Assembly: GCF_023700745.1 (NCBI RefSeq)
Contig: NZ_JAMPYG010000008.1
Coordinates: 1 to 64,000 of the forward strand
From: Rhodoferax sp.
Lineage (GTDB): Bacteria; Pseudomonadota; Gammaproteobacteria; Burkholderiales; Burkholderiaceae_C
DNA length: 64,000 bases
Reading direction: 5' to 3'
Below the pieces are notes generated by a model. That model saw only the letters and a list, made by a program, of their open reading frames with translations. It was not told where the DNA came from and did not search any database. Below, piece by piece: positions 58,761 through 64,000 of the stretch (within the stretch, counting starts at the first letter, position 1; each line of letters begins with the position of its first letter). A program made the translations under genes and the position numbers.

Positions 58761-59540
58761 ATGAAACCGTTTTTGCGCTGGCTCAGCCTGGTGGCAGTTG
58801 CCATGCTGCTGCTGCAGCTGTTTTTTGTGGTGCGCGTTGTCGCCATGCTGGTGATCGACCCGCAATCCACCGCCTTTCAGCGCTCCGAAGCCTGGCGTGT
58901 GGCGACCCAGAAAGACGCCTTGCGCTGGCGTCAGCAATGGCTGCCATACGACAAGATTTCAAGCCACCTCAAGCGCGCGGTGATCGCCAGCGAAGACGAC
59001 GGCTTTGCCAACCATGACGGTGTGGACTGGAATGCGCTGGAAAAGGCTTGGGAAAAAAACGCCAAGGCCGAAGAGCAGGCGGCCAGGGCGCAAGCTCGGC
59101 TGGACGCCCGCAATCCGCCCCGCGTAACGGCCAATGCCGCCAGGCCGCCAGCCAAGGCGGTGAAGGCCCCCAAGGTGGTGGGCGGCTCCACCATCACCCA
59201 GCAACTGGCGAAAAACCTGTTTTTGTCGGGTGAACGCACGATGCTCAGGAAGGGTCAGGAATTCTTCCTCACGCTGTTGCTGGAAGCCGTGCTCAGCAAG
59301 GAGCGCATTCTTGAAATTTACCTCAACAACGTGGAATGGGGCGAAGGCGTTTTTGGCGCCGAGGCCGCGGCCCAGCACTATTTTCGCAAACCTGCAGCCA
59401 AGCTCAGCAGCTATGAAGCCGCCCGGCTGGCCGTGATGCTGCCACGCCCCAAGTACTTTGAAAAGCTGCCCAATTCAAGCTATGTGGCGGGGCGCGCCGC
59501 CAGCATTGCGCGACGCCTGCAAGGGGCTGAACTGCCATGA
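58761..59540 (+). CDS. mtgA: Monofunctional peptidoglycan transglycosylase
   Basis: A 259-residue GT51 enzyme that polymerises lipid II glycan strands. One N-terminal membrane helix anchors it; the catalytic Glu is in IASEDDGFANHDG, and GGSTITQQLAKNLFLS and ERILEIYLNNVEWGEGVFG are complete. A Lys/Ala-rich insert (about residues 97-135) separates the first catalytic segment from GGSTITQQ, longer than in E. coli MtgA (242). It starts three bases after aroE and overlaps the next gene by four. Confidence 0.93.
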   Translation: MKPFLRWLSLVAVAMLLLQLFFVVRVVAMLVIDPQSTAFQRSEAWRVATQKDALRWRQQWLPYDKISSHLKRAVIASEDDGFANHDGVDWNALEKAWEKNAKAEEQAARAQARLDARNPPRVTANAARPPAKAVKAPKVVGGSTITQQLAKNLFLSGERTMLRKGQEFFLTLLLEAVLSKERILEIYLNNVEWGEGVFGAEAAAQHYFRKPAAKLSSYEAARLAVMLPRPKYFEKLPNSSYVAGRAASIARRLQGAELP

Positions 59541-60211
59541 GCCAGGACCGGCCAGAACCAGGCAACTGGCGCAGCCGCGTGACGGCTTGGGCATCCCCTC
59601 TGGCGGCCGCCGGGGTCAGCCTGTTTTTGCTGGGACTCATTCGCGTACTCACCGGGGCCCAGGCGCGCTGGTGGGGCTGTCCGCCCAAAGCCGAGCAGCG
59701 CATTTATTTTGCCAACCACCAGAGCCACGCCGACCTGGTGATGATCTGGGCGGCACTGCCCAAGGAATTACGCCGCAACACCAGGCCAGTGGCCGCCCGG
59801 GAATACTGGACCAAATCCGCCTTCAAGCGATGGCTCACCACGGCCGTGTTCAACGTGGTTTATGTCTCGCGCGAGCGCCATGCGCAGGAAGACCCGCTGG
59901 AACCGCTGGTCGAAGCCCTGGCGGCCGGTGACTCGCTGATCTTGTTTCCCGAAGGCACGCGCGGTCATTTTGATGACCCGCAGGCCTTCAAGGCCGGGCT
60001 CTATAACCTGGCGCTCCAGTTCCCGCAGGTCGAGCTCATTCCGGCCTGGATCGCCAATGTGCAGCGCGTCATGCCCAAGGGCGAAGTGGTACCGGTCCCG
60101 GTGCTGTGCTCGGTCACCTTTGGTGCCCCCATGCAAGTGCTCCCCGGTGAAGACTGCCACACTTTTTTGCCACGCGCCCGTAACGCCGTCATCGCCCTGC
60201 GCGACATCTGA
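59537..60211 (+). CDS. PlsC-like 1-acylglycerol-3-phosphate acyltransferase
   Basis: A 224-residue acyltransferase with the FANHQSHADL (HX4D) and FPEGTRG motifs of lysophosphatidic acid acyltransferases and a hydrophobic N-terminal segment. Next to a CDP-diglyceride synthase-like gene, it makes a two-step phospholipid module (phosphatidic acid, then CDP-diacylglycerol), similar to the ynb arrangement. It is probably not the only plsC of the genome. Confidence 0.87.
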   Translation: MSQDRPEPGNWRSRVTAWASPLAAAGVSLFLLGLIRVLTGAQARWWGCPPKAEQRIYFANHQSHADLVMIWAALPKELRRNTRPVAAREYWTKSAFKRWLTTAVFNVVYVSRERHAQEDPLEPLVEALAAGDSLILFPEGTRGHFDDPQAFKAGLYNLALQFPQVELIPAWIANVQRVMPKGEVVPVPVLCSVTFGAPMQVLPGEDCHTFLPRARNAVIALRDI

Positions 60212-60214
60212 ACC

Positions 60215-61210
60215 ATGTCCCTTCACCAAACCTTGAGAAACCTCAGCCCGGCGCAACAAGTGGGCGCCATGTTTGTGCTGGTGTTCGGCCTGCTGGTGAT
60301 TGCGTCGCTGACGCTGTTTTTGCTGTCCATGCGCGAGCATGAAGACGTGCAGGCGCAGCAAGCCCAAAGTGAGCGCATTCAGGATTTGAGCAATCTGCTG
60401 CGCACCAGCTGGGCGCTGATTTTTGTCTTCTGGGTGGCCTGGCTGGCGGGCGACATCACCCGTCTGGTGCTGTTTGCGCTGGGCTCCTTTTTTGCCCTGC
60501 GTGAGTTCCTGACGCTGTCGCCCACGCGCCAGGGCGACCACCGCAGCCTGGTTCTGACATTTTTTGCGGTATTGCCGCTGCAGTACTTTCTGGTGGGCAC
60601 CGAGCACTTCAACCTGTTCACCGTGTTCATCCCGGTCTATGTGTTTCTGGCGCTACCCGTGGCGAGCGCACTGGCCAACGACCCGGTGCGTTTTCTGGAG
60701 CGCAACGCCAAGCTGCAATGGGGCATCATGGTCTGCATTTACGGCATGAGCCATGTGCCGGCCCTGATGCTGCTGGACTTTCCGCGTTACGACAAGCAAA
60801 ACGCTTTTCTGGTGCTGTTTCTGGTGCTGGTGGTGCAAACCTGCATGGTCACACAGCATCTGGTGGCCCGCTACCGGCCCAAAACCCCGGTAGCGGCGCA
60901 GATCAGCCAGAGCTTCACCTGGCACAGCTGGGGCTGGGGCATGGCTGCGGGCAGCCTGTTGGGGGCCGTGCTGGCGGGCATCACGCCCTTTGTACCGGGT
61001 CAGGCCTTTGCCTTGTCGTTCGTCGCCTGCGCCGCCGGATCGCTCGGGCACCTGGTCATGAAGGCGCTCAAGCGCGACCGCGGCATCCCGATCTGGCGTG
61101 GTCAGAGAAAAAGCGTGACCGGCGCCGGCGGCATGCTTGACCGCATCGACTCGCTGTGTTTTGCCGCGCCGGTGTTCTTTCATTCGGCGCACTGGTATTT
61201 TGGCCTGTAG
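60215..61210 (+). CDS. Phosphatidate cytidylyltransferase (CdsA-like)
   Basis: A 331-residue membrane protein with about eight helices. The C-terminal signature [20 protein letters not shown] is that of CDP-diacylglycerol synthases. It makes CDP-diacylglycerol from phosphatidic acid and CTP. It starts 3 bases after the plsC-like gene. Its longer N-terminal region resembles the YnbB type rather than the main CdsA. Confidence 0.88.
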   Translation: MSLHQTLRNLSPAQQVGAMFVLVFGLLVIASLTLFLLSMREHEDVQAQQAQSERIQDLSNLLRTSWALIFVFWVAWLAGDITRLVLFALGSFFALREFLTLSPTRQGDHRSLVLTFFAVLPLQYFLVGTEHFNLFTVFIPVYVFLALPVASALANDPVRFLERNAKLQWGIMVCIYGMSHVPALMLLDFPRYDKQNAFLVLFLVLVVQTCMVTQHLVARYRPKTPVAAQISQSFTWHSWGWGMAAGSLLGAVLAGITPFVPGQAFALSFVACAAGSLGHLVMKALKRDRGIPIWRGQRKSVTGAGGMLDRIDSLCFAAPVFFHSAHWYFGL

Positions 61211-61230
61211 CCGCCAACCATAAAACAACC

Positions 61231-61779
61231 ATGAGAGTTCTCGGTATCGACCCCGGCCTGCGCACCACCGGTTTTGGCGTGGTGGACGTGGACGGCACCG
61301 AGCTGCGCTATGTGGCCAGCGGCACCATCAGCACCACCCATCTCGACAAAGACCTGCTGCCCGAGAGGCTCAAGGTGCTGTTCGACGGCATCCGCGAAGT
61401 GGTGGCGCGCTACCAGCCCGATGCCTCGTCCATCGAGATCGTGTTTGTCAACGTCAACCCCCAATCCACCCTGCTGCTGGGCCAGGCCCGCGGCGCCGCC
61501 ATCACCGCGCTGGTATCGCTCGACCTGCCGGTGTCGCAATACACCGCCCTGCAAATGAAGCAGGCGGTGGTGGGCTGGGGTCGCGCCAGCAAAAGCCAGA
61601 TTCAGGAAATGGTCAAGCGCCTGCTCCATCTGCCCAGCCTGCCCGGCCCCGACGCCGCCGACGCCCTGGGCCTGGCCATCACCCACGCCCACGCCCACAA
61701 AGCCATGGCCCGGCTGGCGCTGGCGGATGGGGTGATTGGCGCGGGGAAAGGGAAATACAAGGCGGGGCGGAGCCGTTGA
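61231..61779 (+). CDS. ruvC: Holliday junction resolvase RuvC
   Basis: A 182-residue endonuclease that cuts four-way junctions. Asp7 (GIDPGL), the Glu in SSIEIVFV and the Asp pair in [10 protein letters not shown] give the acidic active site. ATG 61231 is chosen over upstream codons that lie in the preceding gene. It starts 20 bases after the CdsA-like gene and far from ruvA and ruvB. The 182 bases that follow (61780-61961) hold no gene that I can support. Confidence 0.96.
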   Translation: MRVLGIDPGLRTTGFGVVDVDGTELRYVASGTISTTHLDKDLLPERLKVLFDGIREVVARYQPDASSIEIVFVNVNPQSTLLLGQARGAAITALVSLDLPVSQYTALQMKQAVVGWGRASKSQIQEMVKRLLHLPSLPGPDAADALGLAITHAHAHKAMARLALADGVIGAGKGKYKAGRSR

Positions 61780-61961
61780 CCTGGTGCTGAAGCCTGAATG
61801 GCCGTCGGCATCTTCATCAATCGCGCGCGAGGCGTCTGTCCTTTGGTCAAAACATCGAACCACGCGTTGCTTTGCGCGTTCCGGACCCGCAGTATTTCCA
61901 GAAAACGGTTTCCGCATCCATATACCTGTCGGGTTTGATGACAGCCTGATATCCTCTGCCC

Positions 61962-63680
61962 ATGCCCCGCCCCTCCCAACTTCTTCACCCTCCCCGCCCA
62001 CCCGCACCCACCCGCGATGCCGCCACGGTGCTATTGCTGCGCGACACGCCCGACGGCCTCGAAGTGCTGATGACGCGGCGCTCCAGCAAGGCGAGTTTTG
62101 TGCCGGGTGCCTATGTGTTTCCGGGTGGCGGCATTGACGCTGCGGATGGCTGCTGCCACGCCCTGACGCAGCGCCGCGCCACGCAAAGCGCGCAGGCGCT
62201 GACGGAGGCGATTGCCGGGATTCGCGAGAGCTTTGAAGAGCTGGGCGTGCTGCTGGCGCGCCACCTGGATGGCAGCTGGGCCACGCAGGCCGAGATTGAC
62301 GCGATGGACCGGCAAGGCGACTTTGGCGCGCAATGCACGGCGCGCGGCCTGACGCTGGCTGCCAGCGACATCCATGTGCTGGCGCGCTGGATCACCGACC
62401 GCGATTCGCCCAAGCGCTTTGATGTGCCGTTTCTGGTGGCGCGGATGCCTGAAGGGCAAGAGCCCGTGGCCGACGAGGCCGAGCAGTTCGAGCCGGTGTG
62501 GGTGCGCCCCGGGGACGCCCTGGCCCGGCACCAGGCGGGCAGCTTTTTTATGATCTACCCGACCATCATCACGCTGGAGCGCCTGCAGGACCTGGCGACG
62601 GTGGATGCCGTGCTGCAGGCCTGCGCGGTGTCAGAAGAGCCACTGTGGACCAGTTGCCCGCGCACCGGGCTGCTGGCCGGGCGCGAGCAGCGCCATATGG
62701 AACATGAGTCGGCCTACGGCGAGTTGGCGCTGGTTTGTCCGGACGGACAAATTGCACACCCGCTGGACTGGCAAAGCGAGCAGGCCGTGCCGCTGCTCAA
62801 GAACGTGCTGCGCCTGACCGCGCCCAATCCCGGCGCCATGACCGGCCCGGGCACCAACAGTTACCTGGTGGGCGACCCCGACACCGGTTTCATCGCCATC
62901 GACCCGGGCCCGGCCGATACCGCGCACCTGGACAAACTGTGGCGGGCGGCGGGTGGCGACATCCGCATGATTGTTTGCACCCATTCGCACCCCGACCATT
63001 CCCCCGGCGCCCGGCCGCTGCAGGCCATGTGCCACACCGTGCCGCCGATTCTGGGACTGCCAAGCAAAGAGACGGCGCGGGCCAATAGCATTTTTATGCC
63101 TGACAGGGCGCTGCAGAACGGCGAGGTTTTGGTGCTTGGCACGAATACCTTCGCGGCGGGGGCGCCGCTCCCACAGGGGGCCCCTGTAGGAGGCCCGCCC
63201 TCGGGCCGATGGATGTCCGACAACACCACCCACACGCTGCAGGTGATTTACACCCCGGGTCACGCGGCCAATCATTTGTGCCTTATGCTGCTGGAAGACG
63301 GCCTGCTGTTCAGCGGCGATCACATCCTGAACGGCAGCACCACAGTGATCGACCCGCCCGATGGCGACATGGACGACTATCTGGACTCGCTGGACCTGCT
63401 GCAGACGGCCTGCACCGAGCACCAGCTCAAGTACATCCTGCCCGCCCATGGCTATGTGCTCGGCGGACCGGATGACGAGGCCCGAGCCGCGATCGCCCGC
63501 CTTAAAGCCCACCGCCTGCAGCGTGAGGCCAAGGTGATGGCGGCCATGCAGGCGCACCCCGACGGCACGCTGGACGACTGGCTGTCACTGGTATATGCCG
63601 ATGTGCCGCAGCGCATGTGGCCGGTGGCCAGGCGATCGCTGATGGCGCATGTGGCGCGCATCACCTCGTTGATGCCCTAA
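61962..63680 (+). CDS. Nudix hydrolase-metallo-beta-lactamase fusion protein
   Basis: A 572-residue two-domain protein. Residues 15 to about 215 form a NUDT19-like Nudix domain (PGGGIDAAD, then IRESFEELGVLL after a long loop), which in this class acts on CoA derivatives. Residues about 280-520 are an LACTB2-like MBL domain with TNSYLVGD, THSHPDH, TPGHAANH and FSGDHIL, so zinc binding looks complete. Odd: residues about 397-416 are encoded by a REPIN-like element (63151-63209) and read Gly/Pro/Ala-rich; the reading frame is kept. Joint role of the two halves is unknown. Start ATG 61962 has only a weak ribosome site. Confidence 0.88.
   Translation: MPRPSQLLHPPRPPAPTRDAATVLLLRDTPDGLEVLMTRRSSKASFVPGAYVFPGGGIDAADGCCHALTQRRATQSAQALTEAIAGIRESFEELGVLLARHLDGSWATQAEIDAMDRQGDFGAQCTARGLTLAASDIHVLARWITDRDSPKRFDVPFLVARMPEGQEPVADEAEQFEPVWVRPGDALARHQAGSFFMIYPTIITLERLQDLATVDAVLQACAVSEEPLWTSCPRTGLLAGREQRHMEHESAYGELALVCPDGQIAHPLDWQSEQAVPLLKNVLRLTAPNPGAMTGPGTNSYLVGDPDTGFIAIDPGPADTAHLDKLWRAAGGDIRMIVCTHSHPDHSPGARPLQAMCHTVPPILGLPSKETARANSIFMPDRALQNGEVLVLGTNTFAAGAPLPQGAPVGGPPSGRWMSDNTTHTLQVIYTPGHAANHLCLMLLEDGLLFSGDHILNGSTTVIDPPDGDMDDYLDSLDLLQTACTEHQLKYILPAHGYVLGGPDDEARAAIARLKAHRLQREAKVMAAMQAHPDGTLDDWLSLVYADVPQRMWPVARRSLMAHVARITSLMP
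63151..63209. repeat. REPIN-like inverted REP pair inside the Nudix-MBL gene
   Basis: Two 25-base REP-like units (63151-63175 inverted; 63185-63209 direct) flank a 9-base GGGGGCCCC spacer. Each forms its own 6-bp hairpin, with different bases but perfect pairing (GCGGCG/CGCCGC around GGGG; GGCCCG/CGGGCC around CCCT). The outer TGTGGGAG and TGTAGGAG ends face each other. The gene stays open through it: 20 codons (63150-63209) read Phe-Ala-Ala-Gly onward without a stop. Confidence 0.8.
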
Positions 63681-63693
63681 ACACCGCAGCGGC

Positions 63694-64000
63694 ATGCCGG
63701 CTGTCATCATTTTTTGCCTGGGCCTGCTGGTGGTGCTGTGGCTGGTGGGTGCACCCTGGCTGACCGAGCGCAAACGTCAAAGCCTGCGGACCCGACCCTT
63801 TCCCACCGCTTGGGGCGAAGTCTTGCAGCGACGCGTGCCCTATGTGCACCTGCTGCCCGCCGACCTGCAATTGAAGCTGCAGCAGCACATGCAGGTGTTT
63901 CTGGCCGAGAAGGCGTTCATCGGCTGCAACGGTCTGTCAATCAGCGACGAGATCCGGGTCACGATTGCCGCCCACGCCTGCCTGCTCATCGTCAACCGCC
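63694..64000 (+). CDS. mtfA: MtfA-like (M90) zinc peptidase, 5' part
   Basis: The frame from ATG 63694 stays open to the window edge (102 codons). After a hydrophobic N-terminal helix it reads LPADLQLKLQQHMQVFLAEKAFIGCNGLSISDEIRVTIAAHACLLIV, split here by family marks: KAFIGC and DEIRVTIAAHAC. This pattern is the front half of MtfA/M90 peptidases, whose HExxH site would lie beyond position 64000. The start lies 13 bases after the Nudix-MBL stop. Confidence 0.8.
   Translation, partial: MPAVIIFCLGLLVVLWLVGAPWLTERKRQSLRTRPFPTAWGEVLQRRVPYVHLLPADLQLKLQQHMQVFLAEKAFIGCNGLSISDEIRVTIAAHACLLIVNR

Noticed and set aside
61780..61961. Possible gene remnant between ruvC and the Nudix-MBL gene
   Set aside because: No frame of useful length or recognisable motif; probably leader and promoter DNA.

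Overview
The window looks like chromosomal DNA of a betaproteobacterium of the order Burkholderiales, most likely Comamonadaceae and Rhodoferax-like. This is inferred from protein character and gene order (an SAH riboswitch before ahcY; RNB exonuclease-tonB-aroE-mtgA; phoH-ybeY) and from high GC with long antisense open frames. No database search was possible. About 45 protein genes fill nearly all of the sequence. I see no tRNA, complete rRNA, transposase, phage gene or CRISPR array.

Layout. 1-0.55 kb: AT-richer DNA that reads as the promoter and leader of an rRNA operon running off the left edge on the minus strand, with a 15-bp-stem hairpin in front. 0.55-3.9 kb: methyl cycle (metF, tlyA, ahcY), with ahcY behind an SAH riboswitch. 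4.0-16.8 kb: complete glycogen cluster as two converging arms, glgP-glgB-glgX (+) and pgm-glgC-glgA-malQ (-). 17.0-18.7 kb: prfC. 18.7-33.0 kb: acetate/monocarboxylate uptake and signalling block with two cNMP/CBS/DUF294 proteins, two divergent Na+/solute symporter pairs (DUF4212 type and DUF485-ActP type), a CrbS-like symporter-histidine kinase, a receiver-only response regulator and a protein joining a dead histidine kinase to a DEDDh exonuclease. 33-38.4 kb: selD, a Cys-rich CWC protein, malate synthase G, a HAD dehalogenase and a secreted HExxH protein. 38.5-49.7 kb: CoA transferase, M20 amidohydrolase, ruvB, alpha/beta hydrolase, livFGMHK, ruvA, phoH, ybeY. 49.8-54.8 kb: sucrose module (amylosucrase, sucrose-phosphate phosphatase, sucrose-phosphate synthase). 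55.0-64.0 kb: RNB exonuclease, TonB-like protein, aroE, mtgA, plsC-like, cdsA-like, ruvC, Nudix-MBL fusion, start of mtfA-like.

How the genes work together. Pgm and GlgC make ADP-glucose, GlgA and GlgB build glycogen, and GlgP, GlgX and MalQ take it apart. The sucrose module makes sucrose and can turn it into alpha-glucan through amylosucrase. The 19-33 kb block takes up small carboxylates and senses them; malate synthase G fits growth on C2 compounds. RuvA, RuvB and RuvC are all present but scattered.

Most notable observations: (1) the pseudokinase-exonuclease fusion translationally coupled to a receiver-only regulator; (2) a 33-bp direct repeat (31/33 identical), the second copy lying over the start of the RNB gene, that brackets the sucrose module and suggests insertion; (3) four direct repeats at exactly 11-bp spacing in front of DUF485-actP; (4) a 59-bp REPIN-like pair translated in frame inside the Nudix-MBL gene, with a related single REP at 49.75 kb; (5) a complete SAH riboswitch; (6) a sucrose-phosphate synthase whose phosphatase-like domain has lost its catalytic residues next to a separate active-looking phosphatase.
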